A stretch of DNA of 42,406 nt from Ferrimonas senticii DSM 18821 (GCF_000422665.1 NZ_KE383900.1:1-42406), one strand, 5' to 3'. Shown: positions 16,882 through 26,026, counted from the stretch's first letter. Made by a program: numbers and translations. The notes: generated from the sequence alone by a model not told the origin.

Positions 16882-18819
16882 ATGAATACACCTAAGCAAA
16901 GCCTAACCAAAGTCTTAGTGGCCAATCGCGGCGAGATCGCCTGTCGAGTGATGGCCACTTGCCAAGAGCTGGGGATCGCCACCGTTGCGGTCTACTCCGA
17001 CGCCGACATTAACGCCCAGCACGTACAGCAAGCCGATGAGGCGTTGTATCTCGGTGCTGCCGAAGCTAAGCACTCCTATCTGGATGTCGATAAGATTTTG
17101 GCGGTGGCCAAGCAAGCCGGTTGTGATGCCATCCACCCCGGTTACGGCTTCCTTTCAGAAAACCCCACTCTGGCCCGCGCCTGTGGCGAGCATGGCATCG
17201 CCTTTATCGGCCCCAGCGCCGAAGCGATCGAGCAGATGGGCAGCAAATCCGCCGCCAAGCTGATTATGGAAACCGCTCAGGTGCCGATGCTGCCGGGCTA
17301 TCACGGCAACGCCCAAGATGACGCCACCTTAACCGTGGAAGCGGAAAAGATCGGCTATCCGCTGCTGGTCAAAGCCGCCTTTGGTGGCGGCGGTAAAGGG
17401 ATGCGCATCGTTGAACGCCATGCCGATCTGCAAGCAGCACTGGACAGCGCCCGCCGCGAAGCGCAATCGGCCTTTGGCAACCCGCAACTGCTGCTGGAAC
17501 GCTATCTGATCAGCGCTCGCCACGTCGAGGTGCAAGTGTTTGCCGATAACCACGGCAACGCGGTCTATCTGTCGGATCGCGACTGCTCCTTGCAACGCCG
17601 TCACCAAAAGGTGGTCGAGGAAGCCCCAGCACCGGGATTATCGGATGAGCTACGCCAGCAGATGGGCGAAGCCTCGGTCCGTGCCGCCAAAGCGATCAAC
17701 TACAGCGGCGCTGGCACCATCGAATACCTGCTGGACAGCCAAGGCCGATTCTACTTTATGGAGATGAACACCCGCTTGCAGGTCGAACACCCGGTCACCG
17801 AACTGGTCACCGGCCAAGACTTAGTGGCATGGCAATTAAGCGTCGCCGCCGGTAATCCGCTGCCGCTGACCCAAAGCGAGCTCAGCGTCCAAGGCCACGC
17901 CATGGAAGTGCGTTTGTACGCCGAAGATCCGGCTAACGACTTTATCCCCGCCACCGGCACCATCGCCAAGCTGCGTTGGCCGCAAGGGGCAGGCTTTCGC
18001 ATCGACAGCGGCATCGCCGAGGGCGACAGCATCACCGCCTATTACGATCCGATGCTGGCCAAACTGATCGCCTACGGCGCCGATCGCCAGCAGGCACTGG
18101 CACGACTGCGACAACTGCTGCGTGGCACCGAACTGTTTGGCCTAAGCCACAACCTGCCCTATCTGGCCAAGGTGCTGGCACACCCTGAGTTTGCCGCCGC
18201 CAACTTAGACACCGGCTTTTTGCCACGCCATCAGCCTGAACTGTTGGCAGGTAGTCAGCCGCAACTGGCGGCAGCAGTGGCCAGCTTGCTCAGCTGCCAG
18301 CAGCCACAGTTAGGCTTTCGCTTAAACGCCCCTGCGCAACTACAGCAACAGTGGCAACTGGGCGAGCAACGGTTAGAGGTGGCTCTAACCGAGCTTAGTG
18401 ATAGCGTTTGGCAAACCGCAGCGGGGCAGCAACTGCAACTGCTGGCTAATGGCGATAGCCCCAGGCTGATTGTTGATGGTCAGCCGCAACTGCTGCGCAC
18501 TCACCAACACGGCGACAGCTGGGAGATACAACTGAATCAGCAGCGCTATCTGCTGGCGCCCTATCAGCATCAAGCCGAAGCCGCTGGCGCCTGCGATAAA
18601 GCCCTGCAAGCGCCGATGAACGGCACCTTTATCGCCAATCTGGTGAAACTGGGTGAGGCGGTCAGTGCCGGCCAACCGCTGGTGGTGATGGAAGCGATGA
18701 AAATGGAATACACCATCAAGGCGCCCAACGATGGCACCGTCGCCGAACTGCCGTTTAACAGCGGCGATCTGGTCAGCGATGGCACCCAGTTGGTCGCCCT
18801 AGCCGAAGCGGAGGCCTAA
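16882..18819 (+). CDS. liuD: Methylcrotonyl-CoA carboxylase, biotin carboxylase/BCCP (alpha) subunit
   Basis: A 645-residue biotin carboxylase chain. The N-terminal domain starts [15 protein letters not shown]. The ATP-grasp core shows the glycine loop [13 protein letters not shown], and [14 protein letters not shown] supplies metal ligands. A linker region (about 450-560) is Gln/Leu-rich. The C-terminal biotinyl domain has the biotinylation site EAMKMEY near residue 608. ATG 16882 follows AAGGA (overlapping the liuC end) and begins MNTPKQ; an in-frame TTG at 16864 would overlap liuC. It forms the holoenzyme with LiuB. Confidence 0.93.
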   Translation: MNTPKQSLTKVLVANRGEIACRVMATCQELGIATVAVYSDADINAQHVQQADEALYLGAAEAKHSYLDVDKILAVAKQAGCDAIHPGYGFLSENPTLARACGEHGIAFIGPSAEAIEQMGSKSAAKLIMETAQVPMLPGYHGNAQDDATLTVEAEKIGYPLLVKAAFGGGGKGMRIVERHADLQAALDSARREAQSAFGNPQLLLERYLISARHVEVQVFADNHGNAVYLSDRDCSLQRRHQKVVEEAPAPGLSDELRQQMGEASVRAAKAINYSGAGTIEYLLDSQGRFYFMEMNTRLQVEHPVTELVTGQDLVAWQLSVAAGNPLPLTQSELSVQGHAMEVRLYAEDPANDFIPATGTIAKLRWPQGAGFRIDSGIAEGDSITAYYDPMLAKLIAYGADRQQALARLRQLLRGTELFGLSHNLPYLAKVLAHPEFAAANLDTGFLPRHQPELLAGSQPQLAAAVASLLSCQQPQLGFRLNAPAQLQQQWQLGEQRLEVALTELSDSVWQTAAGQQLQLLANGDSPRLIVDGQPQLLRTHQHGDSWEIQLNQQRYLLAPYQHQAEAAGACDKALQAPMNGTFIANLVKLGEAVSAGQPLVVMEAMKMEYTIKAPNDGTVAELPFNSGDLVSDGTQLVALAEAEA

Positions 18820-18820
18820 G

Positions 18821-19717
18821 ATGCGTCCTCATCGAGTAAAAATCGTTGAAGTCGGCCCCCGCGACGGCCTGCAAAACGAGCCAGAAGTCAGCTTTGATGA
18901 CCGCCTATGGCTGGTTAATGCCCTAAGCGACACCGGCCTAAGTCACATCGAAGCGGCCAGTTTTGTCTCGCCCAAATGGGTGCCGCAGATGGCCGACGCC
19001 GACAAGCTGATGGGCCAAATTGAACGCCGTGCTGGCACCACCTACGCCGCGTTAACTCCCAACCTAAAAGGCTTTGAAGCGGCGATCGCCGCCGGAGCCG
19101 ACGAAGTGGCGGTGTTCGCCGCCGCCTCGGAAAGTTTCAGCCACAAGAACATCAACTGCAGCATCATCGAATCGATAGAACGGTTCGAGCCGATCCTCGC
19201 CGCTGCCCGCGCCGAAAACATCCGCGTCCGCGGTTACGTTTCTTGCACTTTAGGCTGCCCCTACGAAGGCACCATTGCCCCCGCCAAAGTGGCGGAGGTA
19301 TCGCAGGTGCTGTTTGAGTCCGGCTGCTATGAGATCAGCCTTGGTGACACCATCGGCACCGGTACCCCCGATAAGGCGGTGGCGATGGTCGAAGCGGTGG
19401 CAGCGCGAGTACCGATGGGCTTGCTGGCGCTGCACTTTCACGACACCTACGGCCAAGCGCTGGCGAACGTCGCCGCGTGCTTAGAGCTTGGGGTAAGCAC
19501 CATCGACAGCTCAGTTGCTGGTCTCGGCGGTTGCCCCTACGCCCGCGGCGCCAGTGGCAACCTCGCCACCGAAGATCTGCTGTATATGCTCAATGGCCTT
19601 GGTATCGACCACGGCGTGGATCTGGCCAAGCTGATTCAGGTGGGTAATCAGATCAGCGACCGCCTCGGGCGGATCAATGGCTCCAAAGTGGGGCTGGCGA
19701 GCAAGCCCAGTTGTTAG
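18821..19717 (+). CDS. liuE: Hydroxymethylglutaryl-CoA lyase
   Basis: A 298-residue TIM-barrel lyase that cleaves HMG-CoA to acetyl-CoA and acetoacetate, the last step of leucine degradation. The DRE-TIM motif [10 protein letters not shown] is at residues 11-20. A metal-ligand HFHDTYGQ occurs near 207, and the catalytic Cys loop [19 protein letters not shown] near 234-252. It starts 1 nt after the liuD stop, with GGAGG inside the liuD end, so translation is probably coupled. The product acetoacetate is the substrate of the CoA-transferase encoded next. Confidence 0.93.
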   Translation: MRPHRVKIVEVGPRDGLQNEPEVSFDDRLWLVNALSDTGLSHIEAASFVSPKWVPQMADADKLMGQIERRAGTTYAALTPNLKGFEAAIAAGADEVAVFAAASESFSHKNINCSIIESIERFEPILAAARAENIRVRGYVSCTLGCPYEGTIAPAKVAEVSQVLFESGCYEISLGDTIGTGTPDKAVAMVEAVAARVPMGLLALHFHDTYGQALANVAACLELGVSTIDSSVAGLGGCPYARGASGNLATEDLLYMLNGLGIDHGVDLAKLIQVGNQISDRLGRINGSKVGLASKPSC

Positions 19718-19807
19718 TTTTTAGTGATTAGCTTTTAGTAAGCCGTTGCCGCAGCATCCACACGCCGCGGGTCAGAGCATCAACTTTACCGAACACAAGG
19801 AATCATC

Positions 19808-20506
19808 ATGGCAGGATTCGACAAAGTAGTGACCAGCTACGCCGAGGCATTGGCTGGCCTAACCGACAACATGACCGTTATCGCCGGTGGTTTTGGCCTT
19901 TGCGGCATTCCCGAGGGCTTAATTGCCGAGATCAAACGGATGGGCACTCGGGGCTTAACCGTGGTTTCCAACAACGCCGGCGTCGATGGCTTTGGCCTTG
20001 GGCTGCTGTTGGAAGACCGCCAGATCAACAAGATGATCGCCTCCTACGTTGGCGAAAATGCCCTGTTTGAAAAGCAGCTGTTATCGGGAGAATTGGAAGT
20101 GGAGCTAACCCCACAAGGCACCCTCGCCGAGAAGATGCGCGCTGGCGGCGCTGGCATTCCAGCGTTTTTCACTGCCACCGGTTACGGCACCCCGGTCGGT
20201 GAAGGCAAAGAGGTGCGCCAGTTCAATGGCCGCAACTACATCTTGGAGGAATCCATTACCGGCGACTTTGCCATCGTCAAAGGCTGGAAAGCGGATCGCT
20301 TCGGCAATGTGATCTATCGTCACACCGCCCGCAACTTCAACCCGCTGGCCGCCACTGCCGGCAAAATCACTGTGGTCGAAGTGGAGGAGATCGTCGAGCC
20401 CGGCGAACTGGATCCGGCGCAAATTCACACCCCTGGGATCTACGTCAATCGGGTGATCCAAGGCAGTTTTGAAAAACGCATCGAACAGCGCACGGTTCGT
20501 GGTTAA
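19808..20506 (+). CDS. scoA: Succinyl-CoA:3-ketoacid CoA-transferase, subunit A
   Basis: A 232-residue class I CoA-transferase alpha subunit. The family glycine loop appears as [14 protein letters not shown] near residue 27, with later [12 protein letters not shown] and GAGIPAFFT(A)TGYGT motifs. With subunit B it moves CoA from succinyl-CoA to acetoacetate, so it channels the LiuE product into acetoacetyl-CoA. A 90-nt gap separates it from liuE, without a terminator, so co-transcription is likely. AtoD-type acetate CoA-transferase is the alternative. Confidence 0.88.
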   Translation: MAGFDKVVTSYAEALAGLTDNMTVIAGGFGLCGIPEGLIAEIKRMGTRGLTVVSNNAGVDGFGLGLLLEDRQINKMIASYVGENALFEKQLLSGELEVELTPQGTLAEKMRAGGAGIPAFFTATGYGTPVGEGKEVRQFNGRNYILEESITGDFAIVKGWKADRFGNVIYRHTARNFNPLAATAGKITVVEVEEIVEPGELDPAQIHTPGIYVNRVIQGSFEKRIEQRTVRG

Positions 20507-20530
20507 TTGCAGTCAGAGGAGAACAACATC

Positions 20531-21187
20531 ATGGCACTGAATCGCGAACAACTGGCCAAGCGGGTCGCCCAAGAGCTGCAAGATGGCTACTACGTTAACT
20601 TAGGCATTGGCATTCCAACGCTGGTGGCCAACTACGTCCCCGAGGGCATGCAGGTGATGCTGCAATCGGAAAATGGCCTGCTGGGGATGGGGCCGTTCCC
20701 CACCGAAGACCAAGTGGATGCCGATATGATCAACGCCGGCAAACAAACGGTCACCGCCATCACCGGCGCCTCGATTTTCGACTCCGCCGAATCCTTTGCG
20801 ATGATCCGTGGCGGTCACGTAGATCTTACCGTCCTCGGCGCTTTTGAAGTCGACGTGCAGGGCAACATCGCCTCATGGATGATCCCCGGCAAACTGGTCA
20901 AAGGGATGGGCGGGGCGATGGACTTAGTCGCTGGTGCCGACAACATCATCGTCACCATGACCCACGCCGATAAGCACGGTAACTCAAAACTGCTGAGCCA
21001 ATGCAATCTGCCGCTAACCGGCGCCGGCTGCATCAACAAGGTGGTTACCGATCTGGCTTACATCGAAATCAAAGACGGCAAGTTCCACCTGATCGAACGC
21101 GCCCCTGGGGTATCGGTCGAGGAGATCATCAGCAAAACCGCTGGCGAACTGGTGGTGCCAGAAAACGTGCCAGAGATGCAGGTTTAG
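20531..21187 (+). CDS. scoB: Succinyl-CoA:3-ketoacid CoA-transferase, subunit B
   Basis: A 218-residue beta subunit. The catalytic Glu motif SENGLLGMG lies near residue 47, and GIGIPTLVANYVPEG near 22. ATG 20531 was chosen because AGGAG lies about 12 nt upstream and homology starts at MALNREQLAKRVA; an ATG-less extension back to 20507 is less likely. It is the partner of the gene just upstream, separated by 24 nt. It is the last gene of the acetoacetate-forming series, after which GC content falls. Confidence 0.9.
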   Translation: MALNREQLAKRVAQELQDGYYVNLGIGIPTLVANYVPEGMQVMLQSENGLLGMGPFPTEDQVDADMINAGKQTVTAITGASIFDSAESFAMIRGGHVDLTVLGAFEVDVQGNIASWMIPGKLVKGMGGAMDLVAGADNIIVTMTHADKHGNSKLLSQCNLPLTGAGCINKVVTDLAYIEIKDGKFHLIERAPGVSVEEIISKTAGELVVPENVPEMQV

Positions 21188-21220
21188 TTCCGTTGAAATC
21201 ACTGATAGCGGCTAGCCTCT

Positions 21221-21376
21221 ATTAGGGCATGTTGATCTTTCGTAATGGATTTTTGAGCAGCATGGTAAAGGGTTACAATTTGCTTCGCCAGAAGTAAAAA
21301 AGAACCCAATACCATGCCTAAAATAATGCTAACGATAGTCAACTTATTTTTAACCGCAGTCAAAAGTAGAGGTTAG
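21221..21376 (+). pseudogene. Possible remnant of an IS5-type insertion sequence end
   Basis: The stretch starts AGGGCATGTTGATCTTTCG, which resembles IS terminal repeats I have seen. It has imperfect arms ATGGTAAAGGGTT / AACCCAATACCAT (near 21262 and 21302). A frame at 21314 begins MPKIMLT, as IS5-family transposases do, but runs to a stop after 20 codons. If real, only the left end of the element remains. It sits at the edge where the AT-rich islet begins, in the 200-bp gap after scoB. Confidence 0.3.
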
Positions 21377-21387
21377 GTCGCCATTAT

Positions 21388-22308
21388 TCATTTCAGTTCG
21401 TCTGGAATTACCACTTCAGCGCCACTCTCTTGAATCGTGTTCGCGCCTGATTTTGACTTCTGCCCTGCGCAATCAATCATAATTTCACCGTTAACGCGGA
21501 TCTGCTGACAGCCTTCTGGAATTACTTGTTTCTCTTTCTCAACAATTTTTTCTTTCTCAACGATTTTTTCTTCAACAACCGTTTCTACCTTGGTTACTTC
21601 TTTAATCAGCGGTTCTTCCGTCGCCCAACGCCATAATCGAAATGCTATAGCGGCAATTAAAACTGATAACAGAAGTGCCAGCAACAATGTCACCAAACCA
21701 CGAACGAAGCGTTTAAAACGATTGTTGCGATGCTGTTCCTTTACAGCCCACTCTTGCTGTTTAATTGCAGACAACCGTTCATCATGAGCAATCTTTTGTT
21801 CAGCTTGGTCGAGCGCCTGTTGCTGCAACGCCATCTCGCCTTTCTTTATTGCAGATTGCGCTTGGCTATTTGCTTCTTGTTGCGCCAAAGCTTGTTGTTG
21901 CACTTCATTTCGTAGCGCTTGCATTTGGGCTTCGTGTTTGAACTTCAGTTGTTCTTGCTCAAGCTCAAGTGCCCGTTGCTTTTCAATCACCTCGGACTGA
22001 ATTTTTTCACGCTCAAGTTGCTCAGCAGCTTGCTGTTTAATTTCCTCTACCGCTATGGGCTTTTCTGATGCGGGTTGAGAAGGCTGCACTTCGTGAGCCT
22101 TCTGAATTGCTTGGGCTTTCTGAGTAGATTCTTTAACGGGCTCCACCGATTGCTCGGCAGCCTTTTCAGAGTGCTCAATTACAGCATTCAAGCTGTTAGG
22201 CTTATTATTGGCCTTGGATTGAGCTTCCTTAGCGTCCTTTGTGTCGAAACGCTTCAAGTGCTTTTCTGTGTTCAACCGGTTGAGAATGCTTAAGTCAATC
22301 TTGCTCAC
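21388..22308 (-). CDS. Single-pass inner-membrane coiled-coil protein, islet gene 3
   Basis: A 306-residue protein that I do not recognise as a named family. Residues 1-84 are polar and likely disordered. About 85-195 form a long charged coiled coil rich in Gln/Glu/Lys/Ala. One hydrophobic segment spans about 203-225, preceded by basic RFKRFVRG, so the N-terminal coil is cytoplasmic. The C-terminal 80 residues are then periplasmic, with a Val/Glu repeat region (KVETVVEEKIVEKEKIVEKEK) and two Cys (267, 280) that could pair. It starts with GTG at 22308, overlapping the stop of the upstream gene as GTGA, which implies translational coupling. It probably works as a complex with that partner. Confidence 0.75.
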   Translation of the reverse strand: MSKIDLSILNRLNTEKHLKRFDTKDAKEAQSKANNKPNSLNAVIEHSEKAAEQSVEPVKESTQKAQAIQKAHEVQPSQPASEKPIAVEEIKQQAAEQLEREKIQSEVIEKQRALELEQEQLKFKHEAQMQALRNEVQQQALAQQEANSQAQSAIKKGEMALQQQALDQAEQKIAHDERLSAIKQQEWAVKEQHRNNRFKRFVRGLVTLLLALLLSVLIAAIAFRLWRWATEEPLIKEVTKVETVVEEKIVEKEKIVEKEKQVIPEGCQQIRVNGEIMIDCAGQKSKSGANTIQESGAEVVIPDELK

Positions 22309-23939
22309 GCTTTAGCTTCCTCAGCCTTCAACTCCACCATTTCTACTGGTGCTGGTTTCGCATTTGCTTCTGTCTTACCTCTGGCTTCGTATTCATCGAT
22401 TACTAATTGCATTTCAGCGGCGGTCAGGTTCTCTGGCACTGGGATGAAGACATTCTGCAGCACTGGTTCAACTTTAACGATTTCAACAGCAACTTCGTGG
22501 CGAACTGGGATGATGCGATCAACCTCAACCAACTTTTCAACGATGGTTTGAATCTCAACTTCTTTTACGATATCAACTTCAACTTCCTTGATGATTTCAA
22601 CCTCAACCTCTTTCTCGACTTCACGAATCTTGGTGCGGCGAGCAGCCCATACGCGTAGGTATTTCAAAAGCTTGCCTTTGTTAGTGACGTTGCGCTGAAG
22701 ATCAGCCATTTTCTTGTCGTGATTGGCAATGCACTTTTGTCGTTTGATAATGTTATTAAGTTTGCGCTTCTCGCTAACCAATGCTTCCTTTTCAGCTTTT
22801 AGTGCTTCACGTTTTTTACGTTTTTCAATGCGAACCGCACGATTAGGGGCAGAGCCCAACGAAAACGCAAGGTTAAGCAAGAAATACAATGGATAGATAA
22901 TCAAGGAAACAAAGCCGATGAACAAACTAAATGGGTCATTGGAACGTTCCAGTCCAAGTGTGTCTGTAATGCTATTTATCAGATTCACATAGGTTTGTTG
23001 CTTTGTTGCGAACTTGTTTTCAGTAGAAGCATGGGCGTTTAGATCAATGCGGTCTTTGCGAGTAAGTTCCCGTACCTCAGTCTTAAGGTTTGTAGCTGCC
23101 GCCATGGCGTTGCCAATCTGAATTTGCGCTTGTTCCATAGATAATTGCAGCATTTTGATAGATTGGTCGTTCTGCTCTTTTTGTTGGCCGTAATCTCTCA
23201 CTGAAGCAGCACAATCGATTGAATCTTCGCAGTTACGCCACTTTTCGCCCGCCCGACGCTCACTCATCTGAGTGCTGATCTGAGCATTTTTAGCAGTGAG
23301 TTCTTGGATTGTAGCGGCAGATTTCTCAAACAGTTTCTGCGCGTTTGCGGCCTTGGCTTCTTCCGATGCGATTTGCAGCTTTAAGTCGTCAATCACAACC
23401 TTGTTATTACCTGCTTTGGTTTTAACCGTTTTTGCTTGCTCTAAATCACGAAACGAACTGTCTTTTAGATAGGAGTTGATACCTGCAAATGACAGCGCAG
23501 CAAAACTGATTACAACAAACGGCAACGCGATGAAACGCATGAATCGGCTTTGTGTTGGCAGGTTGGAAATGATAAAGCTGACCCAGACCAGAACAGCGAT
23601 TTCTGCAATCCCGATCAGCAAGCCAAAAGGGGTAAGGCTTAAAAACAAAGGCTCTTCGTCGAACAATTGACGATAGCCCATAATGTTAAACAAAATGATA
23701 CCCGACCCCATCAGAAAGGTCATTACAAGTAGCACTATGCTGCGCTTATCACCATTAAGATCGCCGGTTTCAGCCTTTGGCTCATTGGCTAACTTTGTCT
23801 TTGGGTTATTTTCGCCAGTTGGTTTTATTACTTGTTCAGATGCTTTTTCAACTTCTAACTTGCTATCTTCGACCGCGGAGTTTAGCTCAACTCGGTCGTT
23901 AAAACTTATATCAGCCTGATTCGTTAGTGTCTTATTCAT
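22305..23939 (-). CDS. Multi-pass inner-membrane protein with periplasmic coiled coil, islet gene 2
   Basis: A 544-residue protein of no family I can name. Residues 1-65 are polar. Hydrophobic segments lie at about 67-88, 101-125, 134-157 and 338-361. Residues 160-335 form a long helical, probably coiled-coil domain with Cys237 and Cys243. Strongly basic KRKKREALK after the last segment puts the C-terminal part in the cytoplasm, so the 160-335 region should be periplasmic. The cytoplasmic tail holds a second coil (about 370-430) and then a run of alternating E/V residues (441-492), which resembles the Val/Glu tract of the next protein. It lies 22 nt downstream of the lipoprotein gene and overlaps the next gene. 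Confidence 0.75.
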   Translation of the reverse strand: MNKTLTNQADISFNDRVELNSAVEDSKLEVEKASEQVIKPTGENNPKTKLANEPKAETGDLNGDKRSIVLLVMTFLMGSGIILFNIMGYRQLFDEEPLFLSLTPFGLLIGIAEIAVLVWVSFIISNLPTQSRFMRFIALPFVVISFAALSFAGINSYLKDSSFRDLEQAKTVKTKAGNNKVVIDDLKLQIASEEAKAANAQKLFEKSAATIQELTAKNAQISTQMSERRAGEKWRNCEDSIDCAASVRDYGQQKEQNDQSIKMLQLSMEQAQIQIGNAMAAATNLKTEVRELTRKDRIDLNAHASTENKFATKQQTYVNLINSITDTLGLERSNDPFSLFIGFVSLIIYPLYFLLNLAFSLGSAPNRAVRIEKRKKREALKAEKEALVSEKRKLNNIIKRQKCIANHDKKMADLQRNVTNKGKLLKYLRVWAARRTKIREVEKEVEVEIIKEVEVDIVKEVEIQTIVEKLVEVDRIIPVRHEVAVEIVKVEPVLQNVFIPVPENLTAAEMQLVIDEYEARGKTEANAKPAPVEMVELKAEEAKA

Positions 23940-23961
23940 TAGGTTTTACTTAGGCATTCAA

Positions 23962-24990
23962 TTAGTATACTTGTACATTCAAGTTGTATCGGTTTATGTT
24001 ATAAATGTTCAGAACAAGCATATCATCCCGACCATAGCTACCCATAAACTCATTATATAAATCCCAATCACCATGAATGTAACCCCAATAAGGTTTATAA
24101 TCATTTTTTATTTTATCGACAAATTCAGGCGTGTCACTTTCATTAGGCAAGTAAGGTCGATGAAAACCAACTTCCGCGCCCTCTTCCATATTCTTAGTGG
24201 TCGCCCCTGCGAAAGCCATCGCGCATGCTGAATAGCATTTACTGTGCTTATCCAGAGTAAAATTCCAGTTATTTTCACGGAAGTAGGTGCCCATCTTGAT
24301 GCCATCAACAAGTACGCCGCCAGGGCTATGCATCATAATTCTTTTAAGCGTAATACCTTGTTTTTCATAATGCTCTACATACTTGAGAAAGATGTCATAA
24401 ACACCTTGTGTAAATGCCCCTTCTGCCCACAAATAGTTCCCATGTTTATCTTGGCCAAGTAAAAACTGCATTGATTTAGCATCTTGCAACGGGTGCTGGA
24501 ACTTCGCCGGCGCCTTAATTACAGGTTCTGGGTGAACCAAAGGCTGTTTCGGTGGTTCTGGCGCTTTCTCTGGCGAAGGTATAGGTTTACGTTCGGAAAT
24601 AGGTTTACGTTCGGAATTTAGCTGATCTTTCTTTTCAGGCTCAATTTCTCGAGGCGTCGGTTCGGGTTCAAGTTCAGGCCTAGGATCTATGGAAGAGCCT
24701 TTAGCAGGTGCCCCCTCTTGGGGTGCCTCATCTAGTTCCGGTTGCCGTGGTTCTTCTGGCGGCTTAGCTTTTTGAGTTTGCGGACACACGCAGTTACACT
24801 TTTCTTTAACCGAAGCCTCTTCAGCCAGTTCTTTCACTCTTTCTTGCTCAACACGACGTTCAATTTCCTCACCAATAATTGGTTTCGGCGCTTCGCTGGT
24901 GCTCCGTAGTGAATGGTACTCGGCCAGCGAACTGCACCCGCTAAGGATTGTCATCATCACTAGTGCAACAGCGGACTTGGTTAGGCTCAT
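23962..24990 (-). CDS. Lipoprotein with ClpP/SDH-fold peptidase-like domain, islet gene 1
   Basis: A 342-residue protein. It begins with a signal peptide ending in the lipobox LSGC (Cys19), followed by Ser, so an outer-membrane lipoprotein is expected. A Cys cluster CNCVC is at 65-69. A Pro/Glu-rich linker spans about 75-165 and includes a perfect duplication of SERKPI. The C-terminal domain (170-342) resembles periplasmic ClpP-like proteins of the COG3904 type: HSPGG (221-225), CYSACAMAF with the probable nucleophile Ser254, and GFHRP with the probable catalytic His277. ATG 24990 was chosen because it yields the signal peptide; an in-frame GTG at 25065 has a ribosome binding site but adds a non-signal extension. 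It is first in a three-gene operon. Confidence 0.75.
   Translation of the reverse strand: MSLTKSAVALVMMTILSGCSSLAEYHSLRSTSEAPKPIIGEEIERRVEQERVKELAEEASVKEKCNCVCPQTQKAKPPEEPRQPELDEAPQEGAPAKGSSIDPRPELEPEPTPREIEPEKKDQLNSERKPISERKPIPSPEKAPEPPKQPLVHPEPVIKAPAKFQHPLQDAKSMQFLLGQDKHGNYLWAEGAFTQGVYDIFLKYVEHYEKQGITLKRIMMHSPGGVLVDGIKMGTYFRENNWNFTLDKHSKCYSACAMAFAGATTKNMEEGAEVGFHRPYLPNESDTPEFVDKIKNDYKPYWGYIHGDWDLYNEFMGSYGRDDMLVLNIYNINRYNLNVQVY
24581..24616. repeat. 18-bp perfect tandem duplication
   Basis: ATAGGTTTACGTTCGGAA is present twice back to back. In the lipoprotein gene it encodes SERKPI twice in the linker, without a change of frame. Confidence 0.9.
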
Positions 24991-25405
24991 GGTTTTGTGC
25001 TCTCGTGCTATTTCTATCGTGAGTTTACAGTTGAATTTAAATTTAGTGAAAATATTTCTGTTCACTCACTTCCCTGCAATGAACAAGAACCAATAATGAA
25101 TAAGGTTCACAAACCTACTAACTTAACGTCACCCAACATATAAATCCAAAATTTCATTAACCAATAGTGAGATTAAATATCTTATCACCCTGATTGCTTA
25201 TTGCATCAAAGCAAAGAAAAGGTTAATGATGTAACTATTTTCCATTAATGAAACAACCCTTAATAACGCTGAGACCACCTTGCTTACGAGTCAGGTAACT
25301 CAACTTTAAAAATATTGTATTTATACATTAAATTGTAAATTTATGCTTTACCACCTCTGTATGCAAGTCATATCATTCGGCAACACCCTAAAAGAGCAAT
25401 AACTC
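24991..25405. other. AT-rich divergent intergenic region of the islet
   Basis: 415 bp separate the lipoprotein operon and the divergent GIY-YIG gene. It is very AT-rich, with no convincing open frame beyond the possible 25-codon extension of the lipoprotein gene. It should hold the promoters and any shared operator of both units. I see no clear plus-strand promoter. Confidence 0.5.
25137..25164 (-). promoter_or_regulatory. Candidate promoter of the islet operon
   Basis: On the minus strand TTGGTT (25164-25159) and TATATG (25142-25137) are 16 bp apart. This gives a start about 140 nt before the lipoprotein ATG. Confidence 0.35.
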
Positions 25406-26026
25406 GTGAAACGACCATTTGTAATGCACCGTCCAGAGCAGGGCTTTGTGTACATTTTAACCAACCAAGCAATGCCAAATCTCGTAAAAATTGGCATGAC
25501 AGGTCGCAGCGCTGAGATGCGCTGCCAAGAATTAAACAAGCAAAGTGCTGCAGCATTGCCACATCCACACAGAGTTGTGCATTCAATAAGATGCTTTGAC
25601 CCCTACGCAGTAGAGCAGCGCGTTCACCACCTCCTGAAGCGGAAACGTCCTAACCCACGTCGAGAGTTCTTTTCTGTGACACCGATAGAGGCTAAAGCTG
25701 CGATCGAAAAAGTGTTATCTGAACCAATTCCTGAGCCATTACTTCGCCATTTAGACAAACAATATTCTAAATCCCAAAAAGACAAAAATGCTTGGGACAA
25801 ATATCAAGCCAATCAAGTATATAACAAAGACGAACAACCATATACCCAGCCGTTAGGGCAGAGCAATCAAAGCAGCCAGCCAGATCACAAAAAAACATCA
25901 ACGGAAACGCAATCCCAAGCATCAGAACCCAAAGATTTTCTTGACTCAAATAAGTTCTGGGCTGCTATGTTCATTGCCTTTGTAATTTTATTTACTGCCT
26001 GTTATTTTGTAATGGAAACCTTTTAG
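25406..26026 (+). CDS. Membrane-anchored GIY-YIG / T5orf172-like domain protein
   Basis: A 206-residue protein. Residues 13-100 match the T5orf172 (MUG113) branch of the GIY-YIG nuclease superfamily: GFVYILTN (13-20), KIGMTGRS (28-35), a conserved AVEQRVHHLL helix, and REFF (86-89), whose Glu87 may be the catalytic acid. A polar Gln/Ser-rich linker (about 115-180) leads to a single C-terminal hydrophobic segment (183-203), so the nuclease-like domain should be held on the cytoplasmic face of the membrane. The GTG start has AAAGAG about 9 nt upstream. It is divergent from the lipoprotein operon. DNA cleavage is not proven; related domains occur in phages and accessory islands. Confidence 0.8.
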   Translation: MKRPFVMHRPEQGFVYILTNQAMPNLVKIGMTGRSAEMRCQELNKQSAAALPHPHRVVHSIRCFDPYAVEQRVHHLLKRKRPNPRREFFSVTPIEAKAAIEKVLSEPIPEPLLRHLDKQYSKSQKDKNAWDKYQANQVYNKDEQPYTQPLGQSNQSSQPDHKKTSTETQSQASEPKDFLDSNKFWAAMFIAFVILFTACYFVMETF

